Below are positions 6,807-13,832 of a DNA stretch of 15,805 nucleotides, piece after piece. This stretch comes from an uncultured Flavobacteriales bacterium (GTDB taxonomy: Bacteria; Bacteroidota; Bacteroidia; Flavobacteriales_D; Parvicellaceae), in contig CALKFX010000032.1 of the NCBI GenBank assembly GCA_938084875.1, forward strand, positions 1-15,805, read 5' to 3'. A program made the position numbers and the translations under genes. The notes beneath the pieces are model-generated. The model did no database searches and was not told the origin of the DNA. It was given only the letters and a program-made list of their open reading frames with translations. Positions within the stretch are counted from its first letter, which is position 1; the number at the start of each line of letters is the position of its first letter.

Positions 6807-8031
6807 GAAACTAAGGTTCATTTTTTGTTTTATAGTACTAATTCCATTTAGTTTTATTGCTCAATTTAATGCAATTAATTATAGCAAATACCCATACATA
6901 AACCAAGACCTTAACCACATAAAAATCTATGGAAATAAGACATGGAATAAATTCTTTAGGAAACTAGATAGGCTCTACGAAAATGGAAATGAAAATTTAA
7001 ATATTTACCATTTTGGAGGATCTCACATACAGGCCGATATATGGTCCAATAAATTAAGAGAAAACTTCCAACATTCTTTACCATTTAATAATGCCGGAAG
7101 AGGATTCTTTTTCCCCTTTAGATTAATTAAGTCTAATGGATCTCCAATAATTACCTCTTCCCATTCTGGGAAATGGAAAGGGTATAGAAATTCTGTTAAT
7201 TATCATCATGGGCCTTTTGGATTGCTAGGTGCAAGAGCAGAACTGTTAGACTCTTCGTCTACAATTAACATTTGGTATAAAAATCCAAGAAATCAGTTTG
7301 ACTCCTTTCAGGAAATCGATCTGTTTTTTGAAGACTCAAGTGACAATTATGACATCACTCTGATACTAGATTCTACTATTCTAATTAGCTCCCAAAAGTT
7401 AGAAGGGTATATTAAGTACCAACTTTCTAAGGCTGTTGATTCATTGTCTTTTTCTATTGTCAAAAAACAAAATATTGAATCAAAATTTTCTTTATTTGGA
7501 TTTTGTTTTGATAATAATAAGCACGGTATCTCTTACCATTCTATAGGGGTTAACGGCGCAAGTGTCCCAAGTTATTTAAGATGTGTGAATTTAGAAAATC
7601 AGTTAGAATTAATGCTACCAGATTTGGTAATATTTTCCATTGGCATTAACGATGCTTACGAAAATGATTTTTCAAAAGAATCGTACAGTAAAAATTACGA
7701 TACTTTAATACAAAGAATATATTCTGTAAACCCAGAGGCTTCAATTTTATTTACAACTAATAACGACAGCTACTACCATAGAAAATTCCCAAATAAAAGA
7801 GTTTATGAAGCCAAAGAAGCAATGGTTAATCTTGCTAAAGCTAAAAAATTAGCTATATGGGATATGTTCGAAATAATGGGAGGACTCAACTCTATTCAAA
7901 AGTGGTACTCGGACGACTTAGCTAAAAAAGATTTATTGCATCTTAATTATAAAGGTTATAATTTGATTGGAGATTTGCTATTTGAAGCCTTCATGGAGGC
8001 TTATAAAAAATATAACACCAAGAATGGATGA
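6799..8031 (+). CDS. secreted SGNH/GDSL hydrolase-like protein
   Basis: The 410-residue protein has a signal peptide (MNKKLRFIFCFIVLIPFSFIAQ). Block I is F-G-G-S75-H-I-Q-A-D, with the nucleophilic Ser kept but the usual Asp of G-D-S replaced by Gly. Block III is S-I-G282-I-N284-D285. Block V is D378-L-L-H381. The triad Ser75/Asp378/His381 is therefore intact. The C-terminal part repeats the pattern of the upstream gene (WDMFEIMGGLNSIQKW versus WDMYLNMGGENSIQEW), so the two are tandem paralogues. Unlike the upstream protein it has no membrane helix after the signal, so it should be free in the periplasm or attached otherwise. Its ATG overlaps the previous stop in ATGAATAA (6799-6806), which suggests translational coupling. 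By analogy with AlgJ/AlgX or PatB it may transfer or remove O-acyl groups on an envelope glycan. The substrate cannot be read from sequence. Confidence 0.82.
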   Translation: MNKKLRFIFCFIVLIPFSFIAQFNAINYSKYPYINQDLNHIKIYGNKTWNKFFRKLDRLYENGNENLNIYHFGGSHIQADIWSNKLRENFQHSLPFNNAGRGFFFPFRLIKSNGSPIITSSHSGKWKGYRNSVNYHHGPFGLLGARAELLDSSSTINIWYKNPRNQFDSFQEIDLFFEDSSDNYDITLILDSTILISSQKLEGYIKYQLSKAVDSLSFSIVKKQNIESKFSLFGFCFDNNKHGISYHSIGVNGASVPSYLRCVNLENQLELMLPDLVIFSIGINDAYENDFSKESYSKNYDTLIQRIYSVNPEASILFTTNNDSYYHRKFPNKRVYEAKEAMVNLAKAKKLAIWDMFEIMGGLNSIQKWYSDDLAKKDLLHLNYKGYNLIGDLLFEAFMEAYKKYNTKNG

Positions 8032-9754
8032 TTTTTCTTTAAATAAATTTTCAGAATGGTTGTTTTCACCATTTTTATCTTACTCAGAACACCCTATGAT
8101 ATTCACTGAGTATCCTTTTTGGATTTTCTTTTTATTCGTATTAATGGGCTATGGAGTAATACATAGTAAAATGCGCATAAGAAGTATTTTTCTTTTTTTT
8201 GCAAGTCTATTTTTTTATTTCAAAACAAGCGGTTTTTTCTTTTCCATTTTACTTTTTTCCACCGTTGCAGATTTTTATATTGGAAAAGCAATTTATATTT
8301 CTAAAAAAGAATTAAATGCAAAAATTCTTCTTGGATTAAGTGTTTCGATTAATCTTATTATTTTAATTTATTTTAAATATGCTTACTTTTTTGCCGATTC
8401 ATTTAACTCCATTATTGGCTCGCAGTGGCATCCAATAAATCATTTTGCATTATTTACTAACCAATTTACTGGATCAAGTTTTAGAGTAGATCAAATATTA
8501 TTACCAATTGGAATATCCTTTTATACTTTTCAGACCATGTCTTATGCTATTGACATTTATAGAAAACAATTAAGCCCTGTTAAAAGTATTTTTGACTTTG
8601 GTTTTTATGTTTCTTTTTTCCCTCAGCTAGTAGCTGGTCCAATTGTAAGAGCTTCAGAATTCATCCCTCAGATTTACCAACCTTATAAGGTTACTAAAAA
8701 AGAATTTGGTCTTGCATTATTTTGGATAATAAATGGACTTTTAAAGAAGTTTTTATTAGCGGATTATATTGCAGTAAATTTTGTAGACAGAGTATTTGAC
8801 AACCCCGTAATGTTTTCGGGATTTGAAAACTTAATGGCTCTATATGGATATTCATTACAGGTTTATGCAGATTTTTCTGGCTATACAGACATTGCAATTG
8901 GAATAGCATTGATACTTGGCTTTAGGTTGCCAAAAAATTTCAATTCTCCATACAAAGCAGATAATTGTGGTGAGTTTTGGAAAAGGTGGCACATCTCTTT
9001 GTCCTCTTGGTTAAAAGACTATCTATACATTCCTATGGGGGGAAATAGGGGTGGATCTATTTTTAGTTATGTAGCACTTTCAATGATTGTTATTTTTGTT
9101 TATTTAATTAGCGGATCTTTAGCACTTCTTTTTGGAATTATTTCAGTCATCTTTACAACTTTACTTTTAGGAGAAATTTTTCCAAAATTTAACAAATGGT
9201 ATTTAACCAATATTAATATTATGCTTACCATGTTAATAGGAGGACTTTGGCATGGAGCAAGTTGGAATTTTGTTCTTTGGGGAGGATTAAATGGAATTGG
9301 AATAGTAGTTTATAAATTATGGAAAAATATTAGCCCCTGGAAAAATAAATCTAAGTGGTGGAATAAAATTTTGGGAGTAATAATTACCTTTAATTTTGTG
9401 ACATTTACTAGAATTTGGTTTAGAACTGGTTCCAATAACTCATGGGATCAAATGGATGAAGGCCACAATATAATTTCAGAATGGTTTACTGCTAATGAGA
9501 TTCTAAACCAGCTAATTTTTAATTTTAAATGGAGTTTAATTTCTGATGTTTTGGTGGTTTATAGTAATGTTTTTTTAGTGATAATATTAGGATTTTTAAT
9601 TCATTTTATACCTGAAGACTGGAAATTTTGGTATAGAGACCAATTTTCAAATTCCCCAGTTTTAGTACAATTAGTGGTTTGTTTTGTTGCAGTATTTTTC
9701 ATGTATCAAATTGCTTCTGTAAGCTTACAACCATTTATATATTTCCAATTTTGA
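8024..9754 (+). CDS. MBOAT-family membrane O-acyltransferase (AlgI/PatA-like)
   Basis: This 576-residue polytopic membrane protein has around ten or more hydrophobic segments. MBOAT proteins of the AlgI/PatA/DltB type move an acyl group from a cytoplasmic donor across the membrane for attachment to an extracytoplasmic glycan. Signature segments are present: PIGISFYTFQTMSYAID, FFPQLVAGPIVRASEF, YSLQVYADFSGYTDIAIG, then F-W-K-R-W-H323 followed by SLSSWLKDYLYIPMGGNRGG, and G-G-L-W-H410-G-A-S-W-N-F. His323 and His410 are the two conserved histidines, the second being the usual catalytic candidate. I chose ATG 8024 (MDDFSLNK), which overlaps the SGNH stop as ATGGATGA. The frame also has an ATG at 7967, but that would lie 65 bases inside the upstream gene and adds a hydrophilic leader unlike the family. 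Immediate co-transcription with two SGNH genes strongly supports an O-acylation role. Whether the target is exopolysaccharide, lipopolysaccharide or peptidoglycan is not determinable. Confidence 0.93.
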   Translation: MDDFSLNKFSEWLFSPFLSYSEHPMIFTEYPFWIFFLFVLMGYGVIHSKMRIRSIFLFFASLFFYFKTSGFFFSILLFSTVADFYIGKAIYISKKELNAKILLGLSVSINLIILIYFKYAYFFADSFNSIIGSQWHPINHFALFTNQFTGSSFRVDQILLPIGISFYTFQTMSYAIDIYRKQLSPVKSIFDFGFYVSFFPQLVAGPIVRASEFIPQIYQPYKVTKKEFGLALFWIINGLLKKFLLADYIAVNFVDRVFDNPVMFSGFENLMALYGYSLQVYADFSGYTDIAIGIALILGFRLPKNFNSPYKADNCGEFWKRWHISLSSWLKDYLYIPMGGNRGGSIFSYVALSMIVIFVYLISGSLALLFGIISVIFTTLLLGEIFPKFNKWYLTNINIMLTMLIGGLWHGASWNFVLWGGLNGIGIVVYKLWKNISPWKNKSKWWNKILGVIITFNFVTFTRIWFRTGSNNSWDQMDEGHNIISEWFTANEILNQLIFNFKWSLISDVLVVYSNVFLVIILGFLIHFIPEDWKFWYRDQFSNSPVLVQLVVCFVAVFFMYQIASVSLQPFIYFQF

Positions 9755-9758
9755 TGTT

Positions 9759-10775
9759 ATGCCAGCAATTAAAAACGCATTATTAAGGTACCGAATTATA
9801 GATAGAGCTATTCGCAACGAGTACATTCCTTTTCCAAGTAAAAAAGATTTGAGACAGCTTTGTGAAGATGAAATTTTCGGAAGTAGTGACGGAACTCATA
9901 TTTGTGCCTCTACCATTGAAAAAGATTTATTTGCAATGCGAATGGAACACGACGCACCGATTGCATACAGTAAAAAAGAAAGAGGATATTTTTACACAGA
10001 AAAAGATTTTTCTATGGACGATGTGCCTCTAACAGAAAAAGATGTAAACGCAATAAAAGCAGCTTCCACTATACTTCATCAATTTAAAAATACGAGTCTT
10101 TTTAGTCAATATGAATTCGCTATTCAAAAAATATTAGATCGTGCTATTAGCTCTTCAAATAGTAATTCTCAAGAAGAAGAAGCTATTCAATTTGAAACTC
10201 TCCCTACTATAAGGGGAAATGAGAATTTAGAACTTTTTTTGCAAGCCATAAAAAATAAAAAAACTCTACAGTTTAATTATTTTAATTACTCCAAGAATGA
10301 AAAAACAGTGAGAAGGGTTCATCCATATTTATTAAAAGAATATAGAAATAGGTGGTATTTAACTGGAAAAAGCGAACTTAAAAATAAAGTCATAACTTTT
10401 GCTTTAGACAGAATTTACGACCCAATAGCCCTTGAGCAAAAGTTTACCGTGGACAAAAGATTCTCACCAGATAATTATTTTAAGCATTCTATTGGTATTA
10501 CTGTTTTTAATGAACTCCCCAACGAAATAGTGATTGAAACCAAGCCAATACTGTCCAAGTATTTAGAGTCTCAACCTATTCATCATTCTCAAGAAATAAA
10601 GGAAATAAAATCTAACGGAAACCATCTTTTCTCCTTTCATTTATTAATTACTTACGAGCTTAAAATGTTGCTGATGGGTTTTGGGAAAGATTGTAAAATT
10701 ATTTCTCCTAAACATTTAAAAAATCAGATTTTATCAGATTTAAAAGAGCTATTAGATTATTACAATAATGAATGA
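9759..10775 (+). CDS. WYL-domain transcriptional regulator (YafY/PafC-like)
   Basis: The 338-residue protein has an N-terminal winged-helix-like region (about 1-70: LLRYRIIDRAIR, PSKKDLRQLCEDEIFG, STIEKDLFAMRME). A linker (about 75-150) includes LTEKDVNAIKAASTIL. The C-terminal WYL domain has VHPYLLKEYRNRW199-Y200-L201-TG, then ITFALDRIYDP. A further C-terminal segment is rich in charged residues. WYL proteins are usually DNA-binding regulators that sense nucleic acids or nucleotides and are common near defence and stress loci; in Bacteroidota they are also ordinary chromosomal regulators. This gene starts four bases after the MBOAT stop and its own stop overlaps the next ATG (ATGAATGA, 10768-10775), so it is probably expressed with the acyltransferase block. 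No operator is visible, and there is no evidence for what it regulates. No defence genes lie nearby. Confidence 0.88.
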   Translation: MPAIKNALLRYRIIDRAIRNEYIPFPSKKDLRQLCEDEIFGSSDGTHICASTIEKDLFAMRMEHDAPIAYSKKERGYFYTEKDFSMDDVPLTEKDVNAIKAASTILHQFKNTSLFSQYEFAIQKILDRAISSSNSNSQEEEAIQFETLPTIRGNENLELFLQAIKNKKTLQFNYFNYSKNEKTVRRVHPYLLKEYRNRWYLTGKSELKNKVITFALDRIYDPIALEQKFTVDKRFSPDNYFKHSIGITVFNELPNEIVIETKPILSKYLESQPIHHSQEIKEIKSNGNHLFSFHLLITYELKMLLMGFGKDCKIISPKHLKNQILSDLKELLDYYNNE

Positions 10776-12693
10776 ATTAAATAGCTCAAATAGTGCTTAT
10801 TTAAAACATCATGCTCAAAATCCAATTCACTGGAAAAATTGGTCAAGGAAAACTTTAGATAATGCCTTGTTGGAAAATAAGTTAATTATCCTAAGTATTG
10901 GATATTCTGCATGTCATTGGTGTCATGTTATGGAGAAAGAAACATTTAGCAATCAGCCAATTGCAAATTTTATGAACCAAAACTTTATTTCTATTAAAGT
11001 CGATAGAGAAGAACACCCAGATGTAGATAGTGCTTATATGGATTTTATAGTGGAGACTAAAGGAAATGGAGGATGGCCTCTAAATTGTATTTTAATGCCA
11101 GACACCACTCCGCTTTATGCTGGAACCTATTTCCAAACAAAAGAATGGATGCAATTGATCAAAAGGTTCAATGTTTTACATAGGGACCATCCGGAGACTC
11201 TTTTAGACTTTACTCAAAAGTATTCTCAACATCTTTTAGAATCTACCAAAACAACTAAAAAATCGGAGTTTAATTTTTCAAATAAGTTTAGCGAATGGAG
11301 TTATTTTTTAGACATTAAAAATGGAGGGATTAATTCCAAACAAAAATTCCCTTTACCAACAATTTTAAATTTTTCAATTTTGGTAGGTAAATCAAAGGAT
11401 TGGGATTTATTTACCAATCTAACACTTGATAAAATTTCTCAAAGAGGATTATTTGACCATCTAGAAGGTGGGTTTTTTAGATACTGTGTAGATGAATACT
11501 GGAATATTCCACATTTTGAAAAAATGCTTTACGACAACGCTCAATTGATAAGTGTTTTTTCCATTTCAGATTTTTTAAATAAAGACACCAAAAATGAATT
11601 TTTAGTCCAACAAACAATTGATTATTGGCTAGTGCTAAGTGAAAAAAACCATCATCTTTTTCCAGCTTCTATTGATGCAGACAATAAAGATGGAGAGGGA
11701 GCTTACTATGTTTTTAAAGAATCTGAAATACATGAAAATTTAAATGAGCAAGAACAAAACTATTGTAAATCTCACTTTAATATGACCCAGCAGATGCTTT
11801 GGGAAAACAATTGGCATATGCATAGAACAAACTATGTCAATAGTGAGAACGCAAAAAAAATTATTATTAAGTTAAAAAAAATAAGAAAAAATAAAAGTTT
11901 TCCAGCTATTGATAATAAGGCCATTTGCAGCTGGAATTGCATGATGGTAAATGGGCTTTTAGATGCATCAATTGCCTACAGGAAGAAAGAATATTTGGAT
12001 AAAGCAGAAAAGCTTCTTTGCCTAATTCTAAAAAAATTCACCAATAAAAAACACCAATGCAACAGATTGGTTTATAAAAATAATGTGATAAAGGGAACGC
12101 TGGAAGATTATGCTTGGTTGATTTCAGCAGCCATTAAGCTGGGAAAAATTAAAAATTCCAGCTATTGGCTAGAAAAAAGTATTCTATTTACAGAAGCTTC
12201 AATTTCTAAATTTTGGCAAAATGAAAAAAATCTTTTTAGACTTTCTAATCAACAAAACCTTTATAAAGATGTTATTGAAATAGATGATCAGGTAACTCCA
12301 TCTAGTAATTCAGTAATGGCCAGTAATTTATACGATATTTATAAAGTTACTTACGACAAATATTTTTTAAATATTTGTAATAAAATGCTAGCTGCAGTGG
12401 CATTAAATGCGAATAGTTCCCCTTCAAATTTCACCAATTGGATGCTTTTATCTAAGAAACTTAATATCCCTAAAAAACAATATGTTATGGTAGGGTTTTC
12501 CGTACAGGAGCTGCTAGAATTTTATTCTGAAAAAGAATTTTTTGAAGATGTATATTTATTAGAAAAACAATCAGATTTACCAATTTTCAAAGAAAAGTAT
12601 AAACCCAACAAAAAAAATATATTTATTTGCAATGACAAATTTTGTCTACCTGCTGTTTTAACAACCAAACAAGCATTAAATTTAGAAATATGA
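10768..12693 (+). CDS. thioredoxin-fold DUF255 protein (YyaL/SPATA20-like)
   Basis: This 641-residue protein belongs to the conserved DUF255 family: an N-terminal thioredoxin-like domain (about 1-155) and a C-terminal six-hairpin glycosidase-like region. The hallmark N-terminus is present: LKHHAQNPIHWKNW, then G-Y-S-A-C49-H-W-C52-H-V-M-E-K-E-T-F, VDREEHPDVD and GGWPLNC. The C-terminal region carries GGFFRYCVDEYWNIPHFEK, MLYDNAQL, DGEGAYYVF, GTLEDYAWLI and PSSNSVMASNLY, all recognisable family landmarks. Family members are usually 670-700 residues, so this is slightly short but looks intact. No signal peptide is present, so it is cytoplasmic. The molecular function of the family is not established; annotations as cellobiose epimerase or redox protein are transferred by fold only. 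The ATG overlaps the WYL stop by eight bases, and the next gene's ATG overlaps this stop as ATGA, indicating coupling. Confidence 0.93.
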   Translation: MNELNSSNSAYLKHHAQNPIHWKNWSRKTLDNALLENKLIILSIGYSACHWCHVMEKETFSNQPIANFMNQNFISIKVDREEHPDVDSAYMDFIVETKGNGGWPLNCILMPDTTPLYAGTYFQTKEWMQLIKRFNVLHRDHPETLLDFTQKYSQHLLESTKTTKKSEFNFSNKFSEWSYFLDIKNGGINSKQKFPLPTILNFSILVGKSKDWDLFTNLTLDKISQRGLFDHLEGGFFRYCVDEYWNIPHFEKMLYDNAQLISVFSISDFLNKDTKNEFLVQQTIDYWLVLSEKNHHLFPASIDADNKDGEGAYYVFKESEIHENLNEQEQNYCKSHFNMTQQMLWENNWHMHRTNYVNSENAKKIIIKLKKIRKNKSFPAIDNKAICSWNCMMVNGLLDASIAYRKKEYLDKAEKLLCLILKKFTNKKHQCNRLVYKNNVIKGTLEDYAWLISAAIKLGKIKNSSYWLEKSILFTEASISKFWQNEKNLFRLSNQQNLYKDVIEIDDQVTPSSNSVMASNLYDIYKVTYDKYFLNICNKMLAAVALNANSSPSNFTNWMLLSKKLNIPKKQYVMVGFSVQELLEFYSEKEFFEDVYLLEKQSDLPIFKEKYKPNKKNIFICNDKFCLPAVLTTKQALNLEI

Positions 12694-13580
12694 ACAGATT
12701 TATTTTGCTGTTATTTTGTCTTTCTATTAATCAATTATTTGCTCAAATGATCAACAATGAGTCAGGTCAAATTTTTACAGAGACTCCTTTTTTTAATGAA
12801 AAATATATTAGATCTGTTAAATTAAAGTCTATAACTGGAACAATTTCCTCTAAAAAAGAACTTGGATCTATAAAAAGCTCTGGTAAAGAGGAGGCCTATA
12901 TTTTTAATGAAAATGGAAATTTGACCATTCATTATCTGTCTTCAAAAAATAAATCGGATACAACATTTACATTTTATGAATACAACTTAAAAAATGAGAA
13001 TACTATTTTTAGGGTTAGTGACTCCTATGGTTTTTATTCTTACTGTAAAAAATACGATGATAAAGGAAAATTAATTAACAAGACATACTCAAGAGAAAAA
13101 AATGCTTCTAAAAGTAAAATGAAATTTAAGTTAGAAGAGAAGTATGTGATTTTTGAAGAAAGTTACCTTTATGAAGACAAAGACTCTATCATTGAGGTAA
13201 CCACTTTAAATAGCAACGGCAGACCTTACCAGCGACAAATTTATTATTACGATAGTTTTAATTACTTATTCAAAATGCATACTAGACTATTAATATCTAA
13301 TAGCACTAAGGAAGAAATATACACTTACAATGACAGAGGACATTTAAAATCTATTCAATATTTTACCAATGAAAATGCATTACCTATAAAGGAGCTTAGG
13401 TATGATTATGATGAATGGGGCAACGTCACTTTTATGGATGAATACAAAGAAAATTTACGAGTAATTCATAAAGAACTTTTATACGACCCCTCTACTTTAA
13501 TTTTAAAAACAATCTTATCCCAAGACTTAGTTTCTAATTTGATTACAATTATTAAGTATAAACCTGAATTTTATAACTAA
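12690..13580 (+). CDS. secreted protein of unknown function with YD-like motifs
   Basis: I do not recognise a family with confidence. The 296-residue product has a clear signal peptide (MNRFILLLFCLSINQLFAQ). After it the protein is rich in Tyr, Asn, Lys and Asp and forms short beta-type units with Y-D/N-x-x-G: YDDKGKL from residue 122, YNDRGHLKSIQY from 213 and YDYDEWGNVTFMDEY from 238. These resemble YD/RHS-like repeats found in many secreted Bacteroidota proteins, but there are few of them and no toxin or DUF6443-type ending. The start at 12690 overlaps the previous stop in ATGA; an ATG at 12642 in the same frame is rejected because it adds 16 hydrophilic residues ahead of the signal peptide. 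An envelope or periplasmic location is inferred. No catalytic motif is seen. Confidence 0.7.
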   Translation: MNRFILLLFCLSINQLFAQMINNESGQIFTETPFFNEKYIRSVKLKSITGTISSKKELGSIKSSGKEEAYIFNENGNLTIHYLSSKNKSDTTFTFYEYNLKNENTIFRVSDSYGFYSYCKKYDDKGKLINKTYSREKNASKSKMKFKLEEKYVIFEESYLYEDKDSIIEVTTLNSNGRPYQRQIYYYDSFNYLFKMHTRLLISNSTKEEIYTYNDRGHLKSIQYFTNENALPIKELRYDYDEWGNVTFMDEYKENLRVIHKELLYDPSTLILKTILSQDLVSNLITIIKYKPEFYN

Positions 13581-13591
13581 TTTTATATTGC

Positions 13592-13831
13592 ATGAGACAT
13601 TTCTTTTGTATTGTAATATTTTCAGCTTTATTTTTCTCTTGTCAGCAAAAACACCCAATGGCAGATAAATTATGCAACTGTTATACGCAATTGCACAGAG
13701 CACAAGAAGAAGTGGAGATTAATTTTTGGACAGACTCTTGTAATGTTTTATATATTGACATTTTAAATCAATTGGAAAAAAGCGAGTCAGAACAAATAAA
13801 ATTTCAACGCGCATATAGTCGCTGTCAATAG
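13592..13831 (+). CDS. small putative lipoprotein of unknown function
   Basis: The 79-residue protein has a short basic/hydrophobic signal (MRHFFCIVIFSALFF) and a lipobox L13-F-F-S-C17, so it is predicted to be lipidated at Cys17. The mature part of ~62 residues is charged and holds four more cysteines (C27, C29, C49, C78), which could form two disulfides. I do not recognise a family. It follows the YD-like secreted protein by 11 bases and precedes the aldehyde dehydrogenase by one, so it is probably co-transcribed with both. An outer-membrane or periplasmic role is inferred from the lipobox only. Confidence 0.65.
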   Translation: MRHFFCIVIFSALFFSCQQKHPMADKLCNCYTQLHRAQEEVEINFWTDSCNVLYIDILNQLEKSESEQIKFQRAYSRCQ

Positions 13832-13832
13832 T

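Noticed and set aside
7967..8023. Upstream in-frame ATG for the MBOAT gene
   Set aside because: It lies 65 bases inside the SGNH gene and adds a hydrophilic leader; ATG 8024 fits the recurring 8-base overlap.
8694..8909. Antisense 71-codon ORF within the MBOAT gene
   Set aside because: It is opposite conserved MBOAT motifs and has no family resemblance.
9759..10775. WYL protein as a marker of an anti-phage defence island
   Set aside because: No nuclease, helicase, restriction or toxin gene is in the window; the neighbours are envelope and metabolic genes.
12642..12689. Upstream in-frame ATG for the YD-like secreted protein
   Set aside because: It would put 16 polar residues before a good signal peptide; ATG 12690 gives an ATGA junction.
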